Shown here piece by piece: positions 8,013 through 19,395 of a stretch of DNA of 47,164 bases (positions are counted from its first letter, which is position 1; every line of letters starts with the position of its first letter). Below the pieces are notes generated by a model. It saw only the letters and a program-made list of their open reading frames with translations. It was not told where the DNA came from and made no database searches. Made by a program: the position numbers and the translations under genes. The stretch spans positions 1-47,164 of the forward strand of contig CANQOB010000011.1 of assembly GCA_947625385.1 (NCBI GenBank), in the 5' to 3' direction. Origin of the DNA: an uncultured Clostridia bacterium (GTDB lineage Bacteria; Bacillota; Clostridia; Christensenellales; Borkfalkiaceae).

Positions 8013-8666
8013 TCAGGACTGTCTGCGCGCGAGCACGTCGCCCGTTTCGCTGTCAAGAAGGAGGGAGAGCGTGCTCCCGTCTTTGCCGATGATGCCGACG
8101 TAGTAATAGGTCGCGTCCCGTTTGAGAAGGCGCACCCTGAATTCTCCGCAGAAAACACCGTTTTCCGTCATTTTTTCGACCGTCTCCCGCTCGGCGGCGA
8201 CGGCGTATCCGAGCGCGGCTTCGGGGGAGAGCGTGTTTTGTGTCCTCACGGACGTTGCGGCGACTTCGCGCGTCTCTTCTCCCCAGCTTATGCGCAGGGT
8301 CACGGTCTCGGGCAGCGCAAAATCGAAACTTTCGGAATAGGCGTAGTCTCCGCGCACGTTGCGGAAGGACATCTCGCCGCCCCAAGCCGTGTCCCCGGCG
8401 AGACAGATCTCGAAATCCGCTCTCAGATCGCTCTGCGGCACGAGAGAGACCTCTCCGACCGTGGTCGCGGGACAGGCGATGCCGTCGTCGGCGTAGGGAT
8501 ATTCGCGGGAGACCACGTTGAGCGTGACGGAAAACTCTTCGGTCTCGGCGCGGTACACATCCCTTCGGCATTCGGAGATGTGGCGGGTGTAGTCATACGA
8601 CTTCGCACAGGCGGCGCAAAGGGGGAGAAGGAGCAAGACAAGGGGGACAAGAATTGATTTTTTCAT
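8013..8666 (-). CDS. Putative lipoprotein with PepSY-like C-terminus
   Basis: A 217-residue exported protein. The signal peptide MKKSILVPLVLLLLPLCAAC ends in a lipobox-like LCAAC, so Cys20 is probably lipidated. The body is beta-rich. The C-terminal stretch YYVGIIGKDGS followed by LLLDSETGDVLARR resembles a PepSY repeat. No enzymatic motif is seen. AGTAGGAT precedes the ATG and a TATAAT lies about 30 bp upstream. The gene stands just upstream of the membrane-anchored papain-fold gene on the same strand, and that gene's promoter lies around its stop codon, so the two may work at the same surface. Confidence 0.7.
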   Translation of the reverse strand: MKKSILVPLVLLLLPLCAACAKSYDYTRHISECRRDVYRAETEEFSVTLNVVSREYPYADDGIACPATTVGEVSLVPQSDLRADFEICLAGDTAWGGEMSFRNVRGDYAYSESFDFALPETVTLRISWGEETREVAATSVRTQNTLSPEAALGYAVAAERETVEKMTENGVFCGEFRVRLLKRDATYYYVGIIGKDGSTLSLLLDSETGDVLARRQS

Positions 8667-8719
8667 ATCCTACTTGTATGAAATTTATAAATTATACATG
8701 ACAAAATATCGTAATTCTG

Positions 8720-8748
8720 TTGCATTTTTTTCGACGATGTGGTAGAAT
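8720..8748 (+). promoter_or_regulatory. Promoter upstream of the 8780 gene and guaB
   Basis: TTGCAT (8720-8725), 17 nt, TAGAAT (8743-8748). It starts a transcript that enters the small membrane protein gene and, by overlap, guaB. Confidence 0.7.
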
Positions 8749-8779
8749 GATTGAAATAGAGGTCTCCGCAAGGACGCGC

Positions 8780-10856
<2,077 letters not shown>

Positions 10857-10887
10857 GAAAAACGCCCGTTCTTTGCGGGCGTTTTTG
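10857..10887 (+). terminator. Terminator after guaB
   Basis: Stem AACGCCCG/CGGGCGTT with a 7-nt loop followed by a T-run, immediately after the guaB stop. guaA must therefore rely on readthrough or a promoter I could not identify in the 46 bp that remain. Confidence 0.9.
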
Positions 10888-10933
10888 AACAATACAGATC
10901 TTAGCAGAAGAAAACTACGTTTGGCGGAGAGTT

Positions 10934-12469
10934 ATGCAACATCAAAAAGTTCTGGTGCTCGACTTCGGCGGGCAATACAATCAGCTGATCGCGCGCAGAG
11001 TGCGCGACCTCAAAGTCTACTGCGACCTGAAACCCTGCGACATGACGGCGGAGGAGATCAGAGCGTACGACCCTATCGGCATCATCTTCACGGGCGGTCC
11101 CAACAGCGTCTACGATGAAAACGCGCCCCATATCGATAAATCGGTGCTCGCTCTCGGCATTCCCGTGCTGGGAATCTGCTACGGCGCGCAGCTCATCGCC
11201 TATACGCTCGGCGGAAAGGTGGAGCACGCCACGGCGAGCGAATACGGGAAGCGCGAGCTTCGCATCGAAAAGGACACACCCATGTCCGAGGGTGTGCCCT
11301 CCAAAAGCATTTGCTGGATGAGCCATACCGACCGCATCGTCGACCTTCCCGAGGGCTTCGACAGGCTTGCTTCCACCGCGAGCTGCCCCGTAGCGCTGTA
11401 CGGGAGCGAGGAAAAGAAAATTTACGGGATTCAGTTCCACCCCGAAGTCGTTCATTCCGAATACGGCAACAAACTGTTGGAGAACTTCCTCTATCGCGTC
11501 TGCGGAGCGAGAGGGGACTGGACGATGTCCGGCTTTGTCAGCGAGCAGATCGCCCACCTCAAAAAGAAACTCGCGGGAGGCAAGGTGCTTCTCGCCATGT
11601 CGGGCGGCGTGGACAGCGCCGTCGCCGCCGTCCTCGTCCACCGTGCGGTGGGCAGGAACCTCACCTGCGTGTTTGTCGACCACGGGCTCCTCAGAAAGTA
11701 TGAGGCGGAGGAGGTCATGCGCGTGTTCCGCGGCGAGCTCGGCATGAATCTCGTCAAGGCGGATGCGGGAGAGCGGTTTCTCAAAAAGCTCGAAGGCGTC
11801 GCCGACCCCGAAGCCAAGCGCAAGATCATCGGCGCGGAGTTCATCAAGGTGTTCGAGGAGGAGGCGAATAAAATAGGAGCCGTCGATTTCCTCGTACAGG
11901 GTACCATTTATCCCGACGTCATCGAGAGCGGAAAGGGCAAGAGCGCGGTCATCAAGTCGCATCACAACGTGGGAGGGCTCCCCGACGTCGTTGACTTCAA
12001 GGAGATCGTCGAGCCTCTCCGCGATCTCTTCAAGGACGAGGTGAGAAGGGTCGGGCTCGAACTCGGATTGCCCGAAGAGGTCGTCTGGCGGCAGCCCTTC
12101 CCCGGTCCGGGGCTCGCCGTGCGCATCATGGGCGAGATCACCCGCGAACGCCTCGAAACGGTGCGCGATGCGGACTATATCTTCCGTGAAGAGATCGCAA
12201 AAGCGGGGCTTTCCCGCAAGATATGGCAGTATTTTGCCGCCGTCACGAGCTGCAAGACGGTGGGCGTGCAGGGAGATTTCCGAACCTACGAGGAGGTCAT
12301 CGCCCTGCGTGCCGTCACGAGCGTGGACGCCATGACTGCCGACTGGGCGCGCATTCCCTTCGAGGTCTTGGAGCGCGTCTCCAACCGCATTACGAACGAA
12401 GTCAAGCATGCCAACCGCGTGGTGTACGACATCACCTCCAAACCCCCCGCAACCATCGAATGGGAATGA
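10934..12469 (+). CDS. guaA: GMP synthase (glutamine-hydrolysing)
   Basis: A 511-residue GMP synthase converting XMP to GMP with ATP and glutamine. The N-terminal class I glutamine amidotransferase domain has GICYGAQ with the nucleophile Cys82 and the His-Glu pair in [11 protein letters not shown]; the ATP-pyrophosphatase domain has the P-loop [11 protein letters not shown] near residue 222; the C-terminal dimerisation domain ends KPPATIEWE, the expected terminus. GGAGAGTT lies before the ATG. It follows guaB, so both steps from IMP to GMP are adjacent. Its stop overlaps the ATG of the HAD phosphatase gene. Confidence 0.97.
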   Translation: MQHQKVLVLDFGGQYNQLIARRVRDLKVYCDLKPCDMTAEEIRAYDPIGIIFTGGPNSVYDENAPHIDKSVLALGIPVLGICYGAQLIAYTLGGKVEHATASEYGKRELRIEKDTPMSEGVPSKSICWMSHTDRIVDLPEGFDRLASTASCPVALYGSEEKKIYGIQFHPEVVHSEYGNKLLENFLYRVCGARGDWTMSGFVSEQIAHLKKKLAGGKVLLAMSGGVDSAVAAVLVHRAVGRNLTCVFVDHGLLRKYEAEEVMRVFRGELGMNLVKADAGERFLKKLEGVADPEAKRKIIGAEFIKVFEEEANKIGAVDFLVQGTIYPDVIESGKGKSAVIKSHHNVGGLPDVVDFKEIVEPLRDLFKDEVRRVGLELGLPEEVVWRQPFPGPGLAVRIMGEITRERLETVRDADYIFREEIAKAGLSRKIWQYFAAVTSCKTVGVQGDFRTYEEVIALRAVTSVDAMTADWARIPFEVLERVSNRITNEVKHANRVVYDITSKPPATIEWE

Positions 12470-13122
12470 CCCCCATGTACCAAGCTTTGATTTTCGATTT
12501 CGACTATACGCTCGGGGACACGACCCGATCGATCGCGGCGAGCATCAACTATGCGCTTGTGCGGCTCGGGTACGAGCCCCACGCCGTCTCCGAGATTCGG
12601 GAGACGATCGGGCTCTCCTTAAATCTTGCCTTCCGCATGCTGACGGGCGAGAGGGACGAAGCCAAAGAAAAGCTGTTTTTCGACTATTTCCAGATCAAAG
12701 CGGATGAAGTCATGACCTCGGACGCGCAGCTGTTCCCGCATGCGGAGGAGCTCCTCCGCGCGTGGGCGCGGGAGTTCCGTCTCGGCATCGTCTCCACGAA
12801 GCATCGGTTCCGCATCGAGGACATTCTGAAAAAATTTTCCCTCACCGACGTCATCGGCTGCGTCGTCGGCAACGAGGACGTCACGTTTGAAAAACCCCAC
12901 CCCGAGGGCGTATTGCTTGCCGCCCGCGCGCTGGGTGCGAGTCCCGCGCAGGCGCTCTATATCGGGGACAGCCTTGTGGACGCCGAGGCGGCGATGCGCG
13001 CCGGGATCGACTTTGCCGCCGTCACGACGGGGACGACTTCCCGCGAGCGCTTCGAGGCGTTCCCGCATGTCACCGTGCAGGAGAGCCTGACGGGGCTGGA
13101 TCGTTTTTTGAGGAACATCTGA
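12466..13122 (+). CDS. HAD-family phosphatase (PGP/PpaX-like)
   Basis: A 218-residue haloacid-dehalogenase hydrolase of the beta-phosphoglucomutase/phosphoglycolate phosphatase subgroup. Motif I is [10 protein letters not shown] (Asp11, Asp13), motif II GIVSTKH, motif III Lys in FEKPHPEG, motif [14 protein letters not shown]. The helical cap lies between motifs I and II. Substrate could be phosphoglycolate, pyrophosphate or a nucleotide; the sequence does not decide. The ATG overlaps the guaA stop (ATGA), so translation is coupled; a second ATG at 12475 is an alternative start. Confidence 0.88.
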   Translation: MTPMYQALIFDFDYTLGDTTRSIAASINYALVRLGYEPHAVSEIRETIGLSLNLAFRMLTGERDEAKEKLFFDYFQIKADEVMTSDAQLFPHAEELLRAWAREFRLGIVSTKHRFRIEDILKKFSLTDVIGCVVGNEDVTFEKPHPEGVLLAARALGASPAQALYIGDSLVDAEAAMRAGIDFAAVTTGTTSRERFEAFPHVTVQESLTGLDRFLRNI

Positions 13123-13149
13123 CGCAGCGCGTCGCCAAAGGAGAATAAA

Positions 13150-13743
13150 ATGCACAAATGCGCGTGGTGCCTCGACGGCGGGCTGAATGAAGCGTATCAC
13201 GACGCGGAATGGGGCGTCCCGCTCCGCGACGAGAGAAGGCAGTTTGAATTTCTCATGCTCGAAGTCATGCAGTGCGGGCTCTCGTGGACGCTCATGCTCA
13301 AAAAGCGGGAGATCTTCCGTGCCTGTTTCGACGGGTTCGATTTCGAAAAGATCGCACGCTACACGGAGGAGGACGTCGAACGTATTCTCTCTACGGAGGG
13401 GATGATCCGCTCTCCCCGCAAGGTGCGCGCCGTCATCCGCAATGCGCAAAAATTTATGGAGATCAGGCGGGAATACGGCACGTTTTCCGCCTTTCTTTGG
13501 AGCTTTACGGGCGGAAAGACCTACCTCTACCCGCGGCACGCGACGGAATGGGTCGCGCGCAACGCGCTCTCGGATGAGATCGCCGCCGCGCTCAAAAAGA
13601 GGGGGTTTTGCTTTCTCGGCTCCGTGACGGTCTATTCCCACTTGCAGGCGGCGGGGCTGATCTGCGACCATGAGCCCTCTTGCTTCCGCTATGCCTTTCT
13701 CACGGAGAATTTCCCCGTGGAGATCAGGGAGAATGAGTTATGA
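13150..13743 (+). CDS. tag: DNA-3-methyladenine glycosylase I
   Basis: A 197-residue Tag-family base-excision enzyme removing 3-methyladenine from DNA. The N-terminus KCAWCLDG with the first zinc Cys, YHDAEWGVPLRDE with the His ligand, FEFLMLEVMQCGLSW (helix-hairpin-helix region) and the C-terminal HLQAAGLICDHEPSC zinc pair are all conserved. AAAGGAG precedes the ATG. The stop codon overlaps the stop of the converging glycosyltransferase gene by a few bases. Confidence 0.95.
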   Translation: MHKCAWCLDGGLNEAYHDAEWGVPLRDERRQFEFLMLEVMQCGLSWTLMLKKREIFRACFDGFDFEKIARYTEEDVERILSTEGMIRSPRKVRAVIRNAQKFMEIRREYGTFSAFLWSFTGGKTYLYPRHATEWVARNALSDEIAAALKKRGFCFLGSVTVYSHLQAAGLICDHEPSCFRYAFLTENFPVEIRENEL

Positions 13744-14775
13744 GCCGAAATATGCTCTGTTAAAGACGACCGAGGGATGATCGGGGGCGAGCGCCTCCGA
13801 TTTTTTATGATATTCGAACGCCTTTTCCCTGTCTCCGAGCAGATGATAGAGGACGACGAGTTCGAGCGCGGGCAAAATCCCGCGGCAGGCGGGCAGCTCG
13901 AAGTCTCCCTCCGCGGTATGGTCGCGGCAGGCGAGCGCGGCTTCGAACCAGTAGACTGCGACAGGGTAGTTTTTTTGCTCCTTGAAGAGGCACCCGATCT
14001 CATAGAGCACGGAGGCGCGCGGTTCGCCGTACAAAAAACTGCGGAACAGCGATTCGAGCGCCGCATTGTTGTCTCCCGTCTCCCGACGGCAGGCGGCGAG
14101 CACCTTGCAGGCTTCGATCTTGTTGACGTACCAACCATCCCCCGCCAACATCTCTTCGAGCGTTGCGACCGCCTGCGGGTACAGTTTGTGATAGTAGAGT
14201 TCCCGACCGAAATAGAACAGATCGCGGCTTTCGAGCCGCTCTTTTTCCGCCCATTTCAGATAGATATCGAGATTGCGCCGCCCGCGGTCGCGCTCCGTCG
14301 GCAGATGGGTGACGGTGAGATCGCAGTGCGCTGCTTTTCCGAATCTGACGATACATTCGTGGACATGCCCCCGCCATTTTGCCTCGGGAACGTTTTTGAG
14401 AAAGCGTTCCCGCGCATAGACGAGCCCGCCCGTGCGGTAGTTGCACATCACGACGTCGGGACGGTCGCTTTCCAACATCGCGCGCAGCGCGGACGCCTTT
14501 TTCTGTTCCTGCGGTTCGATGACGTCGTCGGCGTCCAGCCAAAAAAGATAGTCTCCCGTAGCCTTCGAAAAGGAGAAATTGCGCGCCTCGGAAAAGTCGT
14601 CCGTCCACGCAAAGTCATAGATGTTGTCCGTAAACCGTCGGGCGACCTCCTTTGTCCCGTCCGAGGAGCCCGTATCGACGAGGACGATCTCGTCCGCAAA
14701 GGCGGCAGCCGCCGAGAGACAGCGCGCGAGAACGGACTCTTCATCCTTTACGATCATACAGAGAGAAATTTTCAT
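13738..14775 (-). CDS. GT2 glycosyltransferase with C-terminal TPR region
   Basis: A 345-residue SunS-like GT-A glycosyltransferase. The N-terminal catalytic domain starts [13 protein letters not shown], with VDTGSSDGT at 34-42 and the metal-binding DAD at 81-83 in [11 protein letters not shown]; His-rich acceptor-loop residues lie in WRGHVHECI. From about residue 185 the protein is helical with TPR-like hairpins ([33 protein letters not shown] cut here, [12 protein letters not shown]). Such enzymes often O- or S-glycosylate proteins. It is divergent from a Thr-rich collagen-like protein 79 bp away, an attractive acceptor. RBS GAGGTGAC precedes the ATG. No signal peptide. Confidence 0.88.
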   Translation of the reverse strand: MKISLCMIVKDEESVLARCLSAAAAFADEIVLVDTGSSDGTKEVARRFTDNIYDFAWTDDFSEARNFSFSKATGDYLFWLDADDVIEPQEQKKASALRAMLESDRPDVVMCNYRTGGLVYARERFLKNVPEAKWRGHVHECIVRFGKAAHCDLTVTHLPTERDRGRRNLDIYLKWAEKERLESRDLFYFGRELYYHKLYPQAVATLEEMLAGDGWYVNKIEACKVLAACRRETGDNNAALESLFRSFLYGEPRASVLYEIGCLFKEQKNYPVAVYWFEAALACRDHTAEGDFELPACRGILPALELVVLYHLLGDREKAFEYHKKSEALAPDHPSVVFNRAYFGS

Positions 14776-14816
14776 GGTGTCACCTCTTTTTCTTTTACAG
14801 GATATGATGAATCGGG

Positions 14817-14850
14817 ACGATTTGCAACATCGTCTCCTTCAAGGAGGAAA
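14817..14850 (+). promoter_or_regulatory. Leader hairpin and RBS of the collagen-like gene
   Basis: GACGAT-N7-ATCGTC (14817-14835 approximately) is a perfect inverted repeat just before the strong RBS AAGGAGG (14841-14847), and CTCC upstream can pair with GGAG of the RBS. A folded leader could modulate translation. No clear sigma-A promoter is visible in the 79-bp gap. Confidence 0.4.
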
Positions 14851-14854
14851 CACT

Positions 14855-15424
14855 ATGATGATTTACAGACGCTGTGCGGTGTGCGGGGGCTGCCCGTGCT
14901 CGTGCGGCAATTCGTGCGGCAATTCATGCGGTTGCAACGGAACGGTCTATCTGCGCGGCGCGACGGGCGCCACCGGCGCCACCGGCGCGGTTGGTGCAAC
15001 GGGTGCGACCGGGGCAACGGGTGCGACGGGTCCCGCGACCATCACGGTGGGACAGACGATCACGGGTGCGCCCGGGACGGCTGCTTCCGTGACTTCCACG
15101 GGCGGCGAGAACGCCGTGCTCACGTTTACTATTCCGCAGGGCGCCACGGGCGCCACGGGCGCGACCGGGGCGACCGGTCCGCAGGGCGTACAGGGCTTGC
15201 AGGGTGTAGCCGGTCCGCAGGGCCCCGCAGGGGCGCAGGGTCCCGTAGGTCCGCAGGGACCGCAGGGGGAACCCGGTGCGGATGCGACGCTCCCCGTTGC
15301 GGCAAATGTACCGCTCATCGACGATCCCGGCGAAGCGGGGGCTCCCGCGATCGCAAGTACGGTGAACGCCATCATCACGAGCCTGATCAACGCGGGCATC
15401 ATGGCGACGGGCGCAGCCGAATGA
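14855..15424 (+). CDS. Collagen-like repeat protein (exosporium BclA-like)
   Basis: A 189-residue protein. Residues 1-34 are Cys-rich (eight Cys between 7 and 27). Collagen block 1 spans 35-61 with nine G-X-Y triplets, mostly GAT. A 34-residue spacer of the [20 protein letters not shown] type seen in clostridial collagen-like proteins follows. Block 2 spans 96-143 with 16 triplets, first GAT then GPQ-type. The C-terminus (144-189) is a small Ala/Ile-rich domain. GAT triplets offer Thr for O-glycosylation, as in Bacillus BclA, and a glycosyltransferase is encoded divergently. No signal peptide, consistent with deposition on a spore from the mother cell; this role is inferred. Start set by AAGGAGG; the ATG is doubled. 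Confidence 0.88.
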   Translation: MMIYRRCAVCGGCPCSCGNSCGNSCGCNGTVYLRGATGATGATGAVGATGATGATGATGPATITVGQTITGAPGTAASVTSTGGENAVLTFTIPQGATGATGATGATGPQGVQGLQGVAGPQGPAGAQGPVGPQGPQGEPGADATLPVAANVPLIDDPGEAGAPAIASTVNAIITSLINAGIMATGAAE

Positions 15425-15448
15425 CACGAACCGCCGAGAAGGGCGGCG

Positions 15449-15478
15449 CTGCCTGCGGAGTTTCCGCAGGCAGTTTTC
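15449..15478 (+). terminator. Terminator of the collagen-like gene
   Basis: Perfect 10-bp stem CTGCCTGCGG/CCGCAGGCAG with a 5-nt loop followed by TTTT. Confidence 0.9.
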
Positions 15479-15501
15479 ATGTTCTCCCCGTGGGAAATTG
15501 C

Positions 15502-15530
15502 TTGCACGGAGATGTTAATTGTGTTATAAT
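15502..15530 (+). promoter_or_regulatory. Promoter of the P-type ATPase gene
   Basis: TTGCAC (15502-15507), 17 nt, TATAAT (15525-15530), about 48 bp before the ATG. Confidence 0.75.
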
Positions 15531-15577
15531 CGTGGTATAATAAAAATAGATTGCATTTTCTTTTTTCGGAGTGATTT

Positions 15578-18211
15578 ATGGACGGAAAATGGCACACAGG
15601 GGGCGTTGACGACGTTTTGAAGGAGCTGGGGGCTTCGCGGGAGGGACTTTCCGCCGAAGAGGCGCAGCGCCGAACCGCCGAATACGGCAAAAACGTCTTG
15701 AAAGAGCGCAAGAAAAAAAGCGTCTGGCGCATGATCTTCGAGCAGATCAAGGACGTCATGGTCATCATCTTGCTCGTCGCGGCGGTCGTCTCCATCGTCT
15801 TTCAAGATTACGCGGAAGCGGCGGTCATCTTCGCGATCATCATCATCAACGCCGCGATCGGCGTCGTTCAGGAGAAGAAAGCCGCGGATGCGCTCGCCTC
15901 GCTTGCAACGCTCACCGCCCCGACGGCGCGCGTGATACGCGGCGGCAAGGAATGCGTGCTCCCCGCGGAGGAGCTCGTGCCCGGGGACATCGTTGTCCTT
16001 GCGGACGGCTGCGTCGTTCCCGCGGATATGCGCCTCATCGAGGAAGCCAATCTCGCCGTGCAGGAGTCCGCGCTCACGGGGGAGAGCATCCCCGTCGAAA
16101 AGGACGCCGTCACCCCGCTCGAAGAGGGCGCAGCCCTCGGCGACCGCACGAATATGGTATTTTCCTCCACGGTCTGTACGGCGGGCACGGGTTTGGGCGT
16201 CGTCGTAGCCACCGGGATGCGCACCGAGGTCGGTTCGATCGCGGGGATGCTCGAAGAGACGGACGAACTCGAAACGCCCATCAAGAAGAAGCTCAACGGC
16301 GTGGGGAAGGCGCTGTCCTTTCTCGGAATCGCGATCGCCCTCGTCATTCTCGCCCTGCAACTCATCTATCACCGTGACGATCTGGCGAATACATGGGTGT
16401 CGAGCGTGCTCATCGCGATCTCGCTCGCGATCTCCGTCATTCCCGAGGGGCTCCCCGCGACGGCGACCGTCGTCATGGCGCTCGGGGTGCAGCGCATGGC
16501 GAAACAGCAGGCGCTGGTGAGGAGTCTTCCCGCCGTCGAGACGCTCGGCTCCGCAACCGTCATCTGCTGCGATAAGACGGGCACGCTCACTTTGAACCGT
16601 ATGACGGTCACCCACTATGCCGAGGCGGAGGAGATCGGACGCAGAGAATTTTCCGAGGCGGACAAGGGGGACGCGACCCGCCTTGCTTATGCCGCCGTCC
16701 TCTGCAATGATGCGGCAAAGACGGAGACGGGGGATTTTCTCGGCGACCCCACGGAGACGGCGCTTCTTCTCTTCGGGGAGAGATTCGGGCTCGACGCCGA
16801 GCGCGTCAAAGCCGATTCCCCGCGCCGGTTCGAGCAGCCGTTTGATTCGGACAGAAAGCGCATGAGCGTGGTCGTAGAGCAAAAAGGGGCATACCATGTC
16901 TACACCAAGGGCGCCGTGGATGAGCTCTTGCCCCATTGCCGTTTCATTGCGACGGAGGAAGGGCGCCGCCCCATCACCGAGGAGGAGATCGCCACCGTGC
17001 TCGCCCTTGCGGAAGAGGGTTCGTCGCGGGCTTTGCGCGTGCTCGGCTATGCCGAACGCGCGATCGACCGCATCCCCGTCGAGGGGGACGATGTGGAGGA
17101 AGATCTCACCTTTTTGGGGCTCACCTGCATGATAGACCCTCCGAGAGAGGAGGTCAAAGCCGCCGTGGAATCCTGCCACAGCGCGGGCATCCGCGTCGTC
17201 ATGATCACGGGCGACCACAAGACGACCGCCGTCGCCATCGCGCGGTCGCTCTCCATCTTCCGCGAGGGGGATACCGCCGTCACGGGCGCGGAGCTTGCCG
17301 CCATGACGGACGAAGAGCTCGACAAGGTCGTCGGAACGACATCCGTCTACGCGCGCGTTTCTCCGTCGGATAAGCTGCGCATCGTCCAATCCCTCGAACG
17401 CACGGGGGAGATCGCCGCGATGACGGGGGACGGCGTCAACGATTCTCCCGCGCTCAAAGCGGCGAACATCGGCGTTGCCATGGGGGCGGGCACCGACGTC
17501 GCCAAGGACGCTTCGGACATCATTCTCCTCGACAACAACTTTACGACCATCGAGAGCGCGGTGCGCGAGGGAAGAAGGGTGTATGCGAACATCCGCAAGG
17601 TCATCCAGTTCCTCGTCGCCGGAAATATCGCCGAGGTGCTGCTCATCTTTATCGCCACCGCCTTCGATCTCGATCCTCCCGTGCTCGCCGTCCATGTTCT
17701 TATCATCAATCTCGTGACGGATACGCTTCCCGCTCTCGGGCTCGGCGTCGACCCCGCGGGGAAGGACATCATGCAGAGACCGCCCGTGCGATCGGGCACG
17801 CTCTTCGAGAGAGGAATGGTTTTGAGAATCGTATTCCACGGGCTCATGCTCTCGGCGATCTCGCTTGCCGCCTATTTTATCGGGCTTTACGGCTACTCGA
17901 ATCCCGAAGTCGCCATGACGATGACGTTTGCCGTGCTCGCGGGCACACAGCTCGTGCACAGCGCGAACCAGCGCTCGGACACCGCATCGGCGTTCGCGCG
18001 CGGGAACGGACACAATCCCGTTTTGGCGCTCGCGGTCGGAGGCTCTCTTGCCATCACGGCGTTCGTGCTCCTCGTCCCCGGGGTCAATACGTTCTTCTCC
18101 TTCGTCTATCTCACATGGGAGCAATATCTCATCGTCCTCGGGCTTTCCCTGCTGCCCCTTGTGCTCGTGGAGATCTCCAAGATCTTTTTGAGGCTCGCCA
18201 AGCGAAAATAA
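15578..18211 (+). CDS. Ca2+-type P-type ATPase (PacL/YloB-like)
   Basis: An 877-residue P2-type ATPase exporting Ca2+ from the cytoplasm. The N-terminal cation-ATPase domain, the actuator TGES loop ([11 protein letters not shown]), [14 protein letters not shown] in M4, the phosphorylation motif [11 protein letters not shown] with Asp332, and the hinge [15 protein letters not shown] are present. M6 reads [16 protein letters not shown], where Asn and Asp match the Ca2+ ligands of SERCA-like pumps; PEGL supplies the M4 glutamate. About ten membrane segments are visible. RBS CGGAG precedes the ATG. The gene is monocistronic between its own promoter and a bidirectional terminator. Confidence 0.93.
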   Translation: MDGKWHTGGVDDVLKELGASREGLSAEEAQRRTAEYGKNVLKERKKKSVWRMIFEQIKDVMVIILLVAAVVSIVFQDYAEAAVIFAIIIINAAIGVVQEKKAADALASLATLTAPTARVIRGGKECVLPAEELVPGDIVVLADGCVVPADMRLIEEANLAVQESALTGESIPVEKDAVTPLEEGAALGDRTNMVFSSTVCTAGTGLGVVVATGMRTEVGSIAGMLEETDELETPIKKKLNGVGKALSFLGIAIALVILALQLIYHRDDLANTWVSSVLIAISLAISVIPEGLPATATVVMALGVQRMAKQQALVRSLPAVETLGSATVICCDKTGTLTLNRMTVTHYAEAEEIGRREFSEADKGDATRLAYAAVLCNDAAKTETGDFLGDPTETALLLFGERFGLDAERVKADSPRRFEQPFDSDRKRMSVVVEQKGAYHVYTKGAVDELLPHCRFIATEEGRRPITEEEIATVLALAEEGSSRALRVLGYAERAIDRIPVEGDDVEEDLTFLGLTCMIDPPREEVKAAVESCHSAGIRVVMITGDHKTTAVAIARSLSIFREGDTAVTGAELAAMTDEELDKVVGTTSVYARVSPSDKLRIVQSLERTGEIAAMTGDGVNDSPALKAANIGVAMGAGTDVAKDASDIILLDNNFTTIESAVREGRRVYANIRKVIQFLVAGNIAEVLLIFIATAFDLDPPVLAVHVLIINLVTDTLPALGLGVDPAGKDIMQRPPVRSGTLFERGMVLRIVFHGLMLSAISLAAYFIGLYGYSNPEVAMTMTFAVLAGTQLVHSANQRSDTASAFARGNGHNPVLALAVGGSLAITAFVLLVPGVNTFFSFVYLTWEQYLIVLGLSLLPLVLVEISKIFLRLAKRK

Positions 18212-18226
18212 AGGAATCTTCGAATC

Positions 18227-18256
18227 AAAAAAAGCAGACCTTGCGTCTGCTTTTTT
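18227..18256. terminator. Bidirectional terminator
   Basis: AAAAAAGCAGAC/GTCTGCTTTTTT stem with a 5-nt loop serves the ATPase gene and the converging WYL regulator gene. Confidence 0.9.
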
Positions 18257-18258
18257 GC

Positions 18259-19185
18259 TTACTTTGTCCGATATCTGACGGCGATCTCCTCCGCCGCCTG
18301 CCGCACCCGTTCCCGCAGGGAGGGCGGGGAGAGGACTTCGAGCCCGCTGCCCGCCGAGAGAATCTTCCCGACGAGCAGATCGTCATCCGGCAAGGTCACC
18401 CTCGCGACGAACCCGCCGTTTTCCTTTGTGATGTTCTCGATGCCGAGCCATTCCTCGGCGAACGGCAAGGTATCCTCGGAGACGGCGAACACCGCATCCG
18501 AATACTGCTCCGATTTCCAGAACCGAAGAGGCACGTCTGCGCGCGAAAAGGGGAGGCGTCGGAACGTTTCTCCCGTCTCCACGATGGAGCGCATGCGCCC
18601 GATCTTGAAGAGCCGGAATTGCTGCCGCGTCCTGCAAAACGCATACAGGTACCAAATATTTTGTTTATAGACGAGCAAATGGGGCAGCACGACCCGCCGC
18701 GACCGCTCGCCCGTACGGGAGACGTAATCGATCTCGAGGGCGATACATTCGCCCGTCGCGCGCTCGATGAGGGAGAGCTTTTCGGAGAACTTCCGCTCGT
18801 CGCCCCATGTGCCGCTGTCCACGAGGATATTCCCCGAGACGCTGTCGTCGATGCGCTCCGATTTCACCTGTGCGGAGACTTTTTTGAGCGCGCTTTCGAG
18901 GACGGGGTCGCAGGTCTCGGAGAGCATCGCCTGCATCGCGTCGAGCGTGCGTCCGTATTCCTCCCGCGTCATAAAGCCCTTGGGGAGTTTGTAGGCGTCC
19001 GAGATGAAGATGCCCCCGTTTGCGCCCCGTGCGATATCGATGGGAATGTTCGCTACGATCATTTCCTCGACATAGCGGTAGACGGAGCGCACCGAGCAGT
19101 CGTATTTGGCGGCGAGTTCGCCCGCGCTCACCTTTCTGCGCGCGAGAAGCGTGAGCAGGATGCCGATCATGATCTGGTATTTCAT
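18259..19185 (-). CDS. WYL-domain transcriptional regulator (YafY-like)
   Basis: A 308-residue regulator with an N-terminal winged HTH (about 1-60, KVSAGELAAKYDCSVRSVYRYVEE) and a WYL domain from about 130 to 210 that senses a ligand, often nucleic-acid-derived. VYKQNIWYLYAFCRTRQQFRLFKIGRM carries the WYL-type core and Arg residues; a C-terminal WCX-like extension follows. The start is set by GGAGGA 9 nt upstream; the longer ORF runs through the promoter. Its promoter contains a 15-bp palindrome over the -35 box, which suggests autoregulation. The target beyond itself is unknown. Confidence 0.9.
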   Translation of the reverse strand: MKYQIMIGILLTLLARRKVSAGELAAKYDCSVRSVYRYVEEMIVANIPIDIARGANGGIFISDAYKLPKGFMTREEYGRTLDAMQAMLSETCDPVLESALKKVSAQVKSERIDDSVSGNILVDSGTWGDERKFSEKLSLIERATGECIALEIDYVSRTGERSRRVVLPHLLVYKQNIWYLYAFCRTRQQFRLFKIGRMRSIVETGETFRRLPFSRADVPLRFWKSEQYSDAVFAVSEDTLPFAEEWLGIENITKENGGFVARVTLPDDDLLVGKILSAGSGLEVLSPPSLRERVRQAAEEIAVRYRTK

Positions 19186-19213
19186 GCGCTTTTTTCCTCC
19201 GTAAACTATTTCT

Positions 19214-19242
19214 ATTGTAAGATTTATGACAACCGTTGTCAA
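19214..19242 (-). promoter_or_regulatory. WYL gene promoter with 15-bp palindrome
   Basis: Minus strand: TTGACA (19242-19237), 17 nt, TACAAT (19219-19214). The perfect palindrome TGACAAC-C-GTTGTCA (19227-19241) covers the -35 box and adjacent spacer, a typical repressor position. Confidence 0.85.
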
Positions 19243-19336
19243 GTAAAAAGCGGACCGAACGCTTCTTTGATGGGGGAGAAGGGATTTTTTTATGCAAATA
19301 TTTTTACAAAGCGCAGGGAAAAGTGCGCCAATAAAG

Positions 19337-19365
19337 TTGCGCGCAAAATGCGATTGTGCTATAAT
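19337..19365 (+). promoter_or_regulatory. Promoter of the proS operon
   Basis: TTGCGC (19337-19342), 17 nt, TATAAT (19360-19365). The leader is only about 25 nt and contains the minimal ORF ATG ATT TGA right after the expected start; there is no room for a T-box. Confidence 0.75.
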
Positions 19366-19395
19366 AGGCGATGATTTGAAATTTCGGAGACTGAT

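Noticed and set aside
14947-15795. Long minus-strand ORF of Gly/Ala/Pro repeats opposite the collagen-like gene
   Set aside because: It mirrors the triplet repeats of the plus-strand gene, crosses a terminator and a promoter, and has no RBS.
19243-19395. Possible T-box riboswitch before proS
   Set aside because: The predicted leader is only about 25 nt and no specifier stem or T-box sequence is visible upstream.
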